From Ehretia macrophylla (lineage: Eukaryota > Streptophyta > Magnoliopsida > Boraginales > Ehretiaceae): DNA of 64,000 bases. Below are positions 1 through 10,040 of this stretch, piece by piece. How positions within the stretch are numbered: position 1 is the stretch's first letter; each line of letters starts with the position of its first letter. The stretch covers positions 83,351,825 to 83,415,824 of the forward strand of contig CM075764.1 of assembly GCA_037974665.1 (NCBI GenBank), in the 5' to 3' direction. The position numbers and the translations under genes were made by a program. The notes under the pieces are model-generated. The model was not told the origin of the DNA, did not search any database, and saw only the letters and a list, made by a program, of their open reading frames with translations.

Positions 1-800
1 TGAGCCTCGCATTATTTTTGGCGAACACCATATTAGTGTCCCAACTTCGCCTTATTTTTATCTTCTTCTGATTAATTAATTAATGGCTTGCGTGTATATA
101 TGTACAAATGAATTCAATGAAGTCAAGTTTTACTTACAAGTGCCCAAGTTGTTGCAGTGTAGTTGTATATAAGTGAAGAATGTATCCATAGAAAAGTGAT
201 GGAAAGTCATGAATAAGTGCGTGAAAATGTCTAAATGGATGTGGGAAAATGGTTTGCAAGCTGTTCGTATGATAACTAAGAGCTAATGCAACTACAACTA
301 AGATTGGGTGAATTCAAATATTGAAGTGGTCTAGGAATTAGATTATAGACTCTATTTGGGATTCTCTAATCTGTTGCAAAGATAGAGCTACAAGCCTAAC
401 ATTCATTAATAATTGGCCAAGTTCAACTGATTAATGGTTTTAAGCCTTGGTCGAAACAAAAGTGCAATTCTATCTCCTAACATTTTTTAGTAAAAGCATA
501 GCGCTTTATCCTAAAACGTTAACAAACGGCAATACTCAATTGAGCGCGATAAAATTAAGGCTGTTTAGTTTTTCAATTAAAACATAACTATATGGCGCAC
601 ACATATTCAAATCATAACATCAACTGCAAGCATAATTATGTGATAATCGGAATTTGAAAATACAAGAAAATAAAATCATACATAGCATCAAAATAAACTA
701 TCCAAATACAAGACCGTAAATCACAAGACTATTACTCTTGATCCTATATATCCTAGCAAGTAACCTACTCATCACGATTTTTGGTAATTGGAATTTGAAA
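1..800. other. Gene-free stretch
   Basis: AT-rich DNA with stops in all frames. I see no coding region, RNA gene or transposon terminus here. It leads directly into the 450-bp-spaced direct repeat. Confidence 0.5.
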
Positions 801-1595
801 CAGCTGCAGTCGTAATTTGTAAGCTAACTAGATGCAAGCGCCTTTTAGGTCGGATTTTTGGTTTACGTACCCACGTTGAATTCAACGCAGTAGCAGAAAT
901 TGATTATAATCTCTCAACTTGCTTTTATTGACAATCATCATCTACATATCTCTAGCATTAGCTCACACGGCTAAGTGCACTTTCAATTAGAATATTGGAT
1001 GATGCAAGTGTTATAACATGATTGCTCATTTCAAGTGTGTGCCACGCTGAAAAGGCTGAGAAGGATCTCGAATGGAGAAAAACCTAAAAACGATTTAACT
1101 ATTTCTATGATATGATGGCAGATTCAGTGTTCACATTTTCCATCAGGGATTTTTCAGCCAGTAATTTTCCATATAGAATTTTCATTAAATTAACTGATAT
1201 GTTAACTCAAAGGGGAAAACATGAGAAATTAAAATTTGAAAACAATGAAATAGCTGCAGTCGTAATTGGTAAGCTAGTTAGATGCAAGCGCCTTTTAGGT
1301 CGGATTTTTGGTTTTACCCACGTTCAACGCAGTAGCAGAAATTGATTATAATCTCTCAACTTGCTTTTATTGCCAAGCATCTTCATTTCTCCAGCTTTAG
1401 ATCATAGCTAAGTTCACTTTTTACTAGAGCATATATGTTGCTCGCTGAAACCCAAAAATGGATGATGCAAGTGTTACACGATTGCTCATTTCAAGTGTGT
1501 CACGCTGAAAAGGCTGAGAGGGATCTCGAATGAAGAAAAACCTATAAACGATTTAGTTATTTCTATGATATGATGGCAGGTTCAGTGTTCACATT
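801..1595 (+). repeat. Direct repeat, two copies about 450 bp apart
   Basis: Bases 801-1137 and 1251-1595 are two diverged copies of one ~340 bp segment in the same orientation. Both start with GCTGCAGTCGTAATT and share AGATGCAAGCGCCTTTTAGG, the TCTCAACTTGCTTTTATTG block, GGATGATGCAAGTGTTA and TCAGTGTTCACATT. Small indels separate the copies. No coding potential is shared, and the 77-codon frame that spans the second copy is not supported. Confidence 0.8.
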
Positions 1596-2189
1596 ATGCC
1601 TAACCTAGTATTAGGTAGGGGACCTCTTCGTCTCTTTTCTAATTTGTTAACTTTCTCTAGCCGAAAGCTGGAATGATGCGCCCTTAACCAAGATTATTCT
1701 GTAATAAAAACTACACATGCGTGTGATCTGAAGCAATGCAAAAATAACACTATGTTAGAAGGATTGTGTATATAGATATGTTGAGAACACAATATTATTT
1801 TAACGTGATTTGATATAACCTACGTCTACAGAACATTATTTTTTATAACTAGTAAAAATGACTGTAATAATAACTCTTATACACCTACTTAGAGGTGTGC
1901 GACCACTAAACTCAACTCAAATAGTCTTATTTATAGATTATAGTAATGAATTCCACTAAGAATAGGATTCATATGCTCTATAATAATTTGACTCTAATTA
2001 AATTTCTAGTATCTTCAATACGTAATTCTATTTAGGATTCGAGCCATATCCAATACACTGCTGGTTGGTTGGTGGAATTGGACGAATACAAAGGAACAGG
2101 TCCAAATCAGAAGAAAACTATTAGCTGCCAACATAATTTGATTTGCATTATTCTGTTATAAATCCATATATGAACGGAACCTTGTCTTC
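1596..2189. other. Gene-free stretch
   Basis: AT-rich, no supported gene, no recognised repeat terminus. Confidence 0.45.
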
Positions 2190-2410
2190 AACACCTTCAC
2201 GCAATGATATTATCCATGTACATTTTTCTTCATCTTTTCCATTTTTTTCTGTTAAAGAATTAAGGCATGTCTACAAATGCTGTCTTTATACCAGACAAGA
2301 GTCATCTCTGGAATCTTCTAGTACTCTCATGAGCTGTATTTATGGAGTATCCTTTAGTTTCATCTCTCCACAAGATTACATCATTTCCATGATGTGGATT
2401 GTGCAATAAT
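2190..2410 (-). pseudogene. LINE-type zf-RVT domain remnant
   Basis: The minus strand reads HGNDVILWRDETKGYSI, then after a stop and a frameshift VWYKDSICRHALIL. This follows the layout of the zinc-binding region downstream of plant non-LTR reverse transcriptases (zf-RVT: D-x-I-W...YS...A, then VW-x-x-x-I-x-R-H-x-x-I). It is short, broken and has no neighbouring reverse transcriptase core, so it is a decayed fragment. The match is by eye. The plus-strand 88-codon frame over the same bases is its antisense shadow. Confidence 0.4.
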
Positions 2411-2599
2411 AATATACATGAAGGGGTATTGTTATTAAGTTGTGCACCTCAACGGCTGTCAACTTCCTTCCTTTAGGCCATAGCCAAGCACCATTTTGGA
2501 TAAGGCTTAATTGACATCTTTGCAACCTCAGAGCTTCTAGAACATGTCATCCAGCTGTGCAGAGAAATGATCAGAAAGTGACCCCAAAAAACTTGAATT

Positions 2600-2990
2600 T
2601 GGGTTCAATATTAATGAGCAAGCATTTGGATTAACTAAATACTTATTTATTTGGTCCAAAAGAATGAAAATATTGCAAGTCCAAGCCTAAACTCTAGAGA
2701 AGTCTTCAATTTGAGATATTTTTTAAGAAGCATCTAGAGCCAAATAAAATATTTGAGTATCTAGAATAATTTAGGAATATTTTCTAGCATATTCCACCTA
2801 CTTTTAAGAATATCTTGTATATAAAATATTTCAAGAGCACCTATAAATAGGGGACAACTCCAAACATTTGTAACTAAGTCAATAGAAATTGTAATCTCCT
2901 ATTCAATACAAGTTCTCTAATTCTTCAAAATTCTCCTTTCACTTGCAAAAGTTTTTGAGATTTCCAAATTAGTATATGCCCATCACTACA
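2600..2990 (+). repeat. 5' LTR of copia element A (5' edge approximate)
   Basis: The right edge is set by ...CATCACTACA followed three bases later by the primer-binding site. A TATA box, TATAAATAGGGG, lies about 145 bases before that edge, as expected for a retroelement promoter. The left TG terminus was not identified with certainty. Confidence 0.5.
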
Positions 2991-2993
2991 AAG

Positions 2994-3009
2994 TGGTATC
3001 AAGAGCTAA
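2994..3009 (+). other. Primer-binding site, initiator tRNA-Met type
   Basis: TGGTATCAAGAGCTAAGG resembles the plant copia consensus TGGTATCAGAGC, complementary to the 3' end of initiator tRNA-Met, with one extra A. It sits three bases after the LTR and just before the gag ATG. Confidence 0.7.
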
Positions 3010-3013
3010 GGTT

Positions 3014-3341
3014 ATGGCAACATCAAGTGTAGCATTTCTATTTCCAAGACTCTCCAACGACAACTATAAAATGTGGAGTATTCAAATAAATAAATATCTT
3101 GGCGGTCAAGTTATATGGGATGTTGTTGAACAAGGCTATGAGTAACCCGAAGATATGATCACTCTCACGCAAGCAAAAAAGAAGGCCTTAAAGGATTCTA
3201 AAATGAAAGACCAAAGGCTCTTTAAATCATCCAACAAGCCGTAGATGATGCCACATTTAAGAAAATTGCCCAAGCTTCAACATCTAAGAAAGCATGGGAG
3301 ATTCTTGAGAAAGCATACCAAGGAATTGATAAGGTAATAAA
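3014..3341 (+). pseudogene. copia gag N-terminus, broken
   Basis: From the ATG at 3014 the frame reads MATSSVAFLFPRLSNDNYKM then WSIQINKYLG, the usual start of plant copia gag proteins (DUF4219/UBN2 type: L-x-x-x-N-Y-x-x-W-x-x-x-I/M). A TAA at 3143 ends it after 43 codons. Downstream bases in shifted frames still encode gag-like text (KAWEILEKAYQGIDKV near 3290-3335). The frame is then cut by the insertion at 3342. It is a dead copy. Confidence 0.65.
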
Positions 3342-4197
3342 TGTTGGAATTAGTATGCCCTAAAGACTACTAGCACATGACATTTCAGTGATAATGAATA
3401 CATATTGTGATTGTTAATTGATGAATACATTCTTGCATACTCTTTCTATCTTACTTTATGTGTAATTGCTTTGTATAGAGGCCTTTGATCCATTATGTAT
3501 GACTTAGGCGCACATTGTCCGAGCGCAGAAGGTCTAAGTCATAGACACTTTGTTCTAGATTCAGTTTATAATTGATTGATGGAGTTGGGAGCTTCATCAA
3601 GGTTTAGGTTATAGTAAGTTAGTCTCCTGTGAAGGGTGACCTGCCTCGGTCATTGGTAGATTTTCGGACTAAGCCTCACTAGTATGTGTGTCACACATTG
3701 AACGAATTACTTAGGTATGATCTTTTCAAGAGGTACTATCAAAGATAAGAGATCAACATATACCTTATGCTACTAAGTAATTAGTACTCTTAATCTTAAG
3801 CATATGTGAATTAATTGACGAAATCAAGTTCATGTGCTTTGATGCACTATGGGTAAGACCTCAGTTGTGGGTCAACAGCTCCGTGTGTTGGGCATATGGA
3901 TTTGACTAGATGGAACGTGCAATGCAATATAGAATCCATGCCATTGCGTGATGGATTAATTGTTCCCTTGTGATTATCCAGTAGATCATTCAAATCTAAA
4001 CTTAATGGTATACTCTAGGAGTATATCGGATATCTGGCTTGAGGATCACTCCGTAGATCAAGTGTCCTGTATCCGAAGGATAGTTACTTAAAGGATTTAA
4101 ATGTCTCAAAGAGAAGATGCAATCAAAGAAGAGATAGTACAGTGAAAATCTTTCTTGTTTGTGAGTGTTACATGAAGGGGTATTTTATCAACCAACA
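3342..4197. mobile_element. Probable solo LTR inserted in copia gag
   Basis: An 856-bp non-coding block begins TGTTGG and ends CCAACA, a perfect 6-base terminal inverted pair of LTR style, and separates the gag N-terminus from the gag zinc-knuckle region. It has no open frame. The flanks (ATAAA and ATTTG) do not form a clean 5-bp target duplication, and some gag codons are also missing at the junction, so the exact history is unsure. Confidence 0.45.
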
Positions 4198-4199
4198 AT

Positions 4200-5035
4200 T
4201 TGAAGAAGAAAAGCAAAGACAAACCAAAAGAAGAATCAAGATGCTTCAATTGTAACAAGCTAGGGCACATGAAAACAAATTGTCCAAAGATGATCAAAGT
4301 AAAAGGAGGAAAAGCTATGAAGGCAAATTGGAGTGAAAATAACTCAACTAATGGAGAAAATGAAAAAGAAGAAGTAGACAACATTGTATGTCTCATGGCA
4401 AAAGAAGATGATGAGGTATGTTCTTCATCTAGTTCTAGTTCTAATTCTTGTTCTAGCTCTACTTCATTACATGATGATAAATGTTCATTTGAAGAATTAC
4501 AAAATGAATTTTCAAAAATGCATGACAATTTTTCTATTTCTCTTTCAAAAATCAAAGAACTTCAAAAAGAGAAAGATGATTTAAAGGTTGAAAAGAAGAG
4601 ACATGAAGAAGATAGAAATTGTGCACATAACAAGGCTCTTCAATACTACAATTTGAAATAAGAATTTAAAACAAAAGTTTGAAAGTCTTGAAAAGGAAGT
4701 TCAAAGTTTAAATGAGAGCTAATTTACAAAAGGAAAAAAAAACTTTGGATAAAATGGTTGGATTACAAAAATTGGCATTAGATAAAAATGGCATTGGTTA
4801 TGAACCATTCACGAAGTACAAATTTTTCAAAAGCTACTTTGTAAAAGCATCTACCTCCTCAAATGAAGCTTCAACATCAAGAGGATTTCAAAAATTATGC
4901 ATATATTGTGAAAATATGGACATACTGCATCACATTATAGATATAGAAACATGGTCGGTAGAGATACTAGAATTCCTTCTTGGCTTAAGCGTAAATGGGT
5001 TATTAGATGTGTTAGGGCTTGACACTAACATATAA
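4200..5035 (+). pseudogene. copia gag C-terminal half with CCHC zinc knuckle
   Basis: The frame at 4200-4661 encodes CFNCNKLGHMKTNC (C-x2-C-x4-H-x4-C, about residues 15-28), the nucleic-acid-binding knuckle of a gag protein, then a serine-rich stretch and a charged coiled-coil (KELQKEKDDLKVEKKRHEED). After a frame change, 4712-5035 continues with GIGYEPF and a degraded second knuckle (CIYC). This layout fits plant copia elements with long gag C-termini. Frame changes show it is not functional. Confidence 0.65.
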
Positions 5036-5125
5036 GGACCCACTAGAATGTGGGGACCAAAAAGAACAACATGTGTATTGTTTTTATGAATTTAGGTTCC
5101 TCTAAGAATCAAGTATGAAAAAAGT

Positions 5126-5795
5126 TGGGTCATTAATAGTGGATGCTCAAGACACATGACCAGAGACTCCTCCCTCTTTTATGAGCTCAATAAAAAAATC
5201 AAAGGAAGTGTGAGCTATGGAGACAATGGTAAATGTAAAATTATTGGAAGAGGTAGCATTGGTAATAAAAATTCAATCCTTATCCATAATGTGCTAATTG
5301 TAAAAGGATTGAAACACAACTTATTTAGTGTGAGTCAATTTTGTGACAATGGATATATAATTGAATTCAAAGTTGTGTATTGTATTGTACATGATAACTT
5401 GATATTTGTTGTAAATAGACGTGATAATGTGTACACCATAAATTTTAAGGATCTCACATGCCAAAATTTTAATTGTTTGATGACTATGAATAAAGATTAT
5501 TGGTTATGGCATAGAAGATTAGGACATACAAGCATGGACTTACAAAACTTTCTAGAAAAGAGCTTGTAAAAGGCCTTCCTAAAACTAGATTTCAAAAAGA
5601 TTATTTATGTGATGCATGTCAACTTGGGAAACAACATAGGATATCTTTTTAACCCATAAACAAAGTAACTACATCTAAAGCATTACAAAAACTTCATATG
5701 TACCTTTTTGGACCAATGGATGTGATTAGTTTAGGTTAATCAAGGTATGTTTATGTTGTTATAGATTGTAAGAATGTAACAAATTTTCTAGAAAC
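5126..5795 (+). pseudogene. copia protease, GAG-pre-integrase and integrase start
   Basis: WVINSGCSRHMT at 5126 is the retropepsin active-site block, normally W-x-x-D-S-G-C/A-S-x-H-M. Here the catalytic Asp is Asn (codon at 5135-5137). The frame continues through HNVLIVKGLKHNLFSVSQFC and the GAG-pre-integrase block WLWHRRLGHTSMDL, and stops at 5567. In shifted frames the integrase start (LHMYLFGPMDV, YVYVVIDCKN) is readable until the truncation near 5795. Confidence 0.7.
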
Positions 5796-5799
5796 GTCT

Positions 5800-6345
5800 T
5801 AACAACAACCAAGAAAAAAGACAACACTACTCTTTATAACAATTCAATATAACACTTACAAGATAATTTCCTACCGTGTGCTCTCAAGATTAGAGCTTCA
5901 ATGGCTTCTGGACTTAAAAGAAGAATATAAGAAAGAAAGCTAACTTCGGGTTTGTATTTGGAGGTGTGTTGTGGATGAATTTAATGAACTAATACATGCC
6001 TATTTATAAGATTTACCTAGCTCACCACAGGAAACTTCCTAACAAACATTTTCCACCTTCGTTGGCAAATTTTCTTTGTTGGTTGGCTTTACCAACCTTG
6101 TTCAAAGTCCATCAACCAAATTAGACCACATGGGTGGCTAAGCCAATTTCTAGGAAGCTTCCTTCGGTCAAATTTGCTGACTTTAGCACTGCATTATCTC
6201 GATGTCATCTTAGGTAACTCCCAAATTCTCGAACTTCTTTCTTGTAGTCATCGCAGTCTCTTTTGACCTTATCGATGTTCAAGTCAGAATCGTTAATTTA
6301 TGCAACCACATAAATTAACGATACTTATTATGAGGTGGGCATTGA
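5800..6345 (-). repeat. 3' LTR of copia element B (edges approximate)
   Basis: It lies directly after the polypurine tract on the minus strand. A TATA-like TTATAAATAGGCATG is present on the minus strand near 5997-6010. The far edge is set by the junction with copia element A near 5795-5800. No second LTR is available for comparison. Confidence 0.45.
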
Positions 6346-6449
6346 CATATACCAATACCCCCATCAATGTTCACCTCATATTGACTAAGCTATTGGGCCA
6401 ATACCCAATGTTTGAAGATACTTGTTCAACTGGACGCTCCATAATGCTT

Positions 6450-7140
6450 TAGTGAAGATATCTGCATAATTATCTTCTGTGGGTAGTACTCCATATAGAT
6501 TTCACCTCACATAGTGATACTGAATCTTTATGTGTTTTGATCTAGCATGAAATACCAGATTTTTTGACATGGTTATACAACTCTGACTGTCATATTTTAG
6601 CATTGTTACTTCCTCTATTAGAATGCCTATATCAGTCATGATGCGTCATAGCCAAACAACTTCACAAGATACTATACAAGCAGCTTTGTATTCTGCATAT
6701 GTTGATGAAAATGCAACGATGGGTTGCTTCCTATTAGCCTATGAGATAATTCCACCACCAAATATGAATACATAACCTATAACAAATTTTCTTGATTTAA
6801 TATCACCAGCCCAGTTTGAGTCATAGTACCCAAATAAATATCTCTAGACTTGTATGATATCCCATACTCTAACATGCCTTTGAGATATTTGAGGATCCAC
6901 ATTCCTGCTTGCTAGTGACTTTGTCTCGGTTTATTTGAAAAACGACTAAGAACTCCCACAGCATAACTAATATCAGGTCTTGTGTTACAAAGGAAGATTA
7001 AACTTCCCACCAACCTTCTGTAGAGCTTGTTATCAACTTGTTTTGAATGATCGTCAATTGATAATTTTGTATTCACTTCTATCAGGGTGACAACTGGTTT
7101 GTACTTGGACATACCAAATACAATCAAGAGCTCACAAACA
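6450..7140 (-). pseudogene. copia reverse transcriptase C-terminus and RNase H
   Basis: The frame at 7127-6912 contains KLYRRLVGSLIFLCNTRPDI then SYAVGVLSRF, the conserved segment between copia reverse transcriptase and RNase H. Near 6720-6640 the minus strand gives STYAEYKAACIVSCEVVWL, the RNase H block (consensus S-T/S-E-A-E-Y-x-A). Stops are frequent. The catalytic reverse transcriptase core (YVDD region) is absent because of the interruption at about 7150-8130. Confidence 0.7.
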
Positions 7141-7232
7141 TATCGTTGATAACTTTGTATTCACTTGAAATAGTTAACGTCATTCACTTTGGTCGTTAAA
7201 AGTTAACGGGCCAAAAATACAATTAGTGAAAG

Positions 7233-8051
7233 TGTTGGGGCCATTGTATAAATATTAAAAGTTGTTTCCAATTAATTATTTTAATAGAGATTAGAATTAA
7301 TTAATTTATTTGCACAAGTTAGTGGACAAATACTACATATATATATATATATATGTATATATATGTTTGTAAAAAGAGATTACTTGGCTAGCTTTTTGCC
7401 AAGTCATCATTCCATTATCTCTCTCCTTAATGATGTCATACTCCACTAACTCAAAAATAATGGCTAGGATTTAATCTTGGCTATAAAAGTGGTTTTGCAT
7501 GACTTGGTTTTGAATAATACAAGTGGATTTGTCTTGGGATTAAGACCAAAACCACATATCCACTTAAACATTCAAGTTAATCATCATAAGCAAGATAACA
7601 TGAAAAACTTATCTAATCTTCTCTCTCCTCAATGGAGCTCACAGCAATGGTAGGAAAAGGAAGATATAATTTTTCTCTTGTTCTCCTTTTTAGCACATGC
7701 TCATATCCACTTAAGATAAGCTAGCACAAATCATTTTTGAGTGGAAAATACCCTTGGATGTTCGTGTGTTTCTCCCTAGAGCTTTTGCACGTGTGAAAGT
7801 TCTCGTCCGTATCTATTGTGTCTTCCTACTCCCTTTTGGCTATCTTCAAGAGGTATACCTTTATCTATACTCTTGTTTTATATATGTAGTTGATATATAT
7901 TGTCATGCATGTTATTTACATGGACTTTACTTAAAGATTATGTGTGGATACAAAGGTTATGGTGATAAAAATTTAAAAGTCCATTGTTCCATTTTATGCC
8001 ATAAGATTGTGATCCACATACTTCTTTAACGATCATTTCCCTTTCACAACA
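7233..8051. mobile_element. Possible LTR insertion splitting copia element B
   Basis: An ~820-bp block without pol homology replaces the reverse transcriptase core of element B. It begins TGTTGGGG and ends CAACA, has a TATA-like CTATAAAAG near 7481 and a (TA)n run near 7340, so it resembles an LTR. Flanking 5-mers do not match, so insertion by LTR mechanism is unproven. The 91-codon plus frame inside it is not recognised and probably not a gene. Confidence 0.3.
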
Positions 8052-8130
8052 GTCGTTATTCAGCCATTTGGTGGATTACTTCATTGGTTGATGATGAAAT
8101 GGCAGGATCGTTATCCTCCATTGAGTGTGG

Positions 8131-8850
8131 TCATTCATTAAATACCACATCTAGACTTATGATCACCTTTTTAGCCTCTACATCATAAAGTCTGTATGTT
8201 TTAGACTCTTCACTATATCTCAAGAAAATGTTTTTCTTGCCCTTGTCATCCAATTTCTTTCTATTTTCATTTGGCATGTGTACAAAACACTCACACCTAA
8301 ATTTTCTTATATGAGACACAGAAGGTTTCGTACCATAATAAGCCTCATTAGGAGTCTTATAGTTGAGTGCCCTGGTTGAGGCCCGATTGAGGATGTACAC
8401 AGCTGTATTGACTGCTTCAGCCCAGAATGTGTCAAGTAGGCCAGCACATTTCAACATGCATCGAGCCGTTTCTACAATTGTTCAATTTTTTCGTTCCACA
8501 ACTCTATTTTGTTGTGATGTGTATGGAGAGTCAATTGACGCTTAATCCGAAGCTTGTTGCAGTAGCTGGTGAACTTGTCGAATATAATTCCCTCCCATGA
8601 TTGGTAGTAAGTTTCTTCAACTGAGTTGTGTTCTCATTTGTCAGAAGTTTATGCCACACTATAAACTTTTCAAGAGCATCAACTTTGTCCCAAATGAAGT
8701 ACACCTACAGCTTCCTACTATAATCGTTGACTAACAACATAAAGTAGGAAGATCCTCCCAACGCTGTGTTAGTCATTTTTCTGCAAAGGTCATCATGTAC
8801 CAACTCTAGAGGAACCTTTGATTGGTTATGACTCTCTTTGGGAAATGACT
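8131..8850 (-). pseudogene. copia integrase remnant
   Basis: The minus strand reads CGLL-type text in MLKCAGLLDTFWAEAVNTAV then YILNRA, the end of the integrase core and the following region typical of plant copia pol, and further YKTPNEAYYGTKPSVSHIRK. Upstream pieces (8806-9015) give FPKRVITNQRF and integrase zinc-binding text. A 38-bp direct duplication at 8903-8978 shifts the frame. Non-functional. Confidence 0.7.
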
Positions 8851-9420
8851 ATCTATGTTGCTTGCCCAGCAAACAAGTTTCACATGGTCCTTCAACTTCT
8901 TTAATTGAAGGCAAGTCGCCCACCATCTTTTTCTTTCTTTAATTGAAGGCAAGCCACCCACCATCTTTTTCTTTTGCATTTCCTTTAACACATGATAGGA
9001 AATGTGTCCGAACATTTCATGCTAAAGTTGACTTGTTTTGGCATCCACGACGGCAGAAAGAGAACTGATTTCGTAAAGATTATTTTTGCGAATACTTTTA
9101 CTTACTATATTGTGATCCTTGTCAAGAATCAAAGCTTCTGTCTTCTTGAACCGCACTTTTAGATCATTATCTGTAATAGTAGCTACAAATAGCAAATTTC
9201 TGGTGATCTAGGGTACAAAAAGTACGTTGGACAGTTTTTTGCTTCCTCCATCTTTAGACATGAGCAAGATGGTTCCAGTGCCCTCAACGGGACACCTAGC
9301 ATTATTTCTGACGACAACATTCATTGGTTCTTGTAGAGGTTTTATGGAGTCATATAACTCTTTTTTTCTAGTCATGTGTCGAGAAGCTCCACTATCTATC
9401 TAACATCCATGCACTTGTTT
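8850..9420 (-). pseudogene. copia protease and GAG-pre-integrase remnant
   Basis: On the minus strand the active-site block DSGASRHMTR is read at 9396-9367; unlike element A it keeps the catalytic Asp (codon 9396-9394). Downstream are NNARCPVEGTGTILLM and LSNVLFVP, then EMFGHISYHVLKEMQKKKMV, the GAG-pre-integrase block. Stops interrupt the frame. Confidence 0.65.
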
Positions 9421-9499
9421 GATGTACATGTGCGCTAGTACACATTTCCTCCGTTACATTTGTTACAGTAAACAAATGCACTTCCATTTCGGCCATATT

Positions 9500-10035
9500 G
9501 GCAAACTCTTTATTTCTCCAATTTGGCTTTAGAGTTTCGTTCTTCTCGTCATGGATTCATTTCTTGCAATCTTTGACAGCATGACATTTCTTATTGCAGT
9601 AGTAGCAAGATCCAGAGAACGTCTTCTTCTTTGCTTTCTTCTTTTCTTCTTGGCTGTAAAGGTAGAATCAAGTTGATTTTCTCTGCTTTTCAGCCTCATC
9701 TCTTCCTCCATCAACATGGCAGTGAATTCTTCAAATGACAAATGAGGAATGCGAACTTGTGTATTGAGTGTTGTCACAAGGCCGTCATATTTTAAGGCAA
9801 CACCCTAATACACCTTCGAGCTAGTTCCTCGAATGATTTGGAAATACCAACTACAGCCATTTGATCACATAGGTGTTTTATCGTACTGATAAATGACTCA
9901 GTTGCTTCATCTTCACTTAATCTCTCAGCAGGTAACTAGTTCTCCAAGTTCTGAATGCGATTCTGGTCCTTTATTTTATACTGATTTTTCAGTATGTTCC
10001 AAGGTTCAGATACCTTGGTTGTGTGTTGAATAAGA
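9500..10035 (-). pseudogene. copia gag remnant (element B)
   Basis: Frame 9777-9529 contains LSFEEFTAMLMEEEMRLKSR, a typical plant copia gag segment, followed by a Lys/Arg-rich stretch and a degraded zinc knuckle near 9560-9610. Sequence up to about 10035 gives further gag-like text in broken frames (SEDEATESFISTIKHLCDQM). It is truncated by the gypsy LTR. Confidence 0.5.
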
Positions 10036-10040
10036 GTGAG

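Larger units (their letters stand above)
2600..5795 (+). mobile_element. Ty1/copia retrotransposon A, decayed and truncated
   Basis: In order the element shows a 5' LTR with a TATA-like TATAAATAGGGG (about 2842), a tRNA-Met type primer-binding site at 2994, a gag start at 3014, a CCHC zinc knuckle near 4240-4285, a protease motif at 5126, a GAG-pre-integrase block near 5505 and the first residues of the integrase catalytic core near 5690-5790. Reverse transcriptase, RNase H and the 3' LTR are missing: the sequence switches near 5795 to the LTR of an oppositely oriented copia element. The gag is interrupted at 3342-4197 and carries stops. The 5' boundary of the LTR is approximate. Confidence 0.75.
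5800..10035 (-). mobile_element. Ty1/copia retrotransposon B, minus strand, decayed
   Basis: Read on the minus strand, from high to low coordinates: gag remnant (about 10035-9500), protease (about 9420-9200), GAG-pre-integrase (about 9060-8850), integrase (to 8131), an interruption, reverse transcriptase C-terminus and RNase H (about 7140-6450), a polypurine tract (ATTGATGGGGGTATT, about 6354-6368) and a 3' LTR (about 6345-5800). The order is that of Ty1/copia pol (PR-INT-RT-RH). All frames carry stops or shifts. The 5' end is cut at about 10036 by a gypsy LTR, and no 5' LTR of this element is seen. Confidence 0.75.

Noticed and set aside
7754..8029. Plus-strand 91-codon frame rich in Tyr, Val and Cys
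   Set aside because: It lies in the LTR-like block that splits copia element B and has no recognisable domain.
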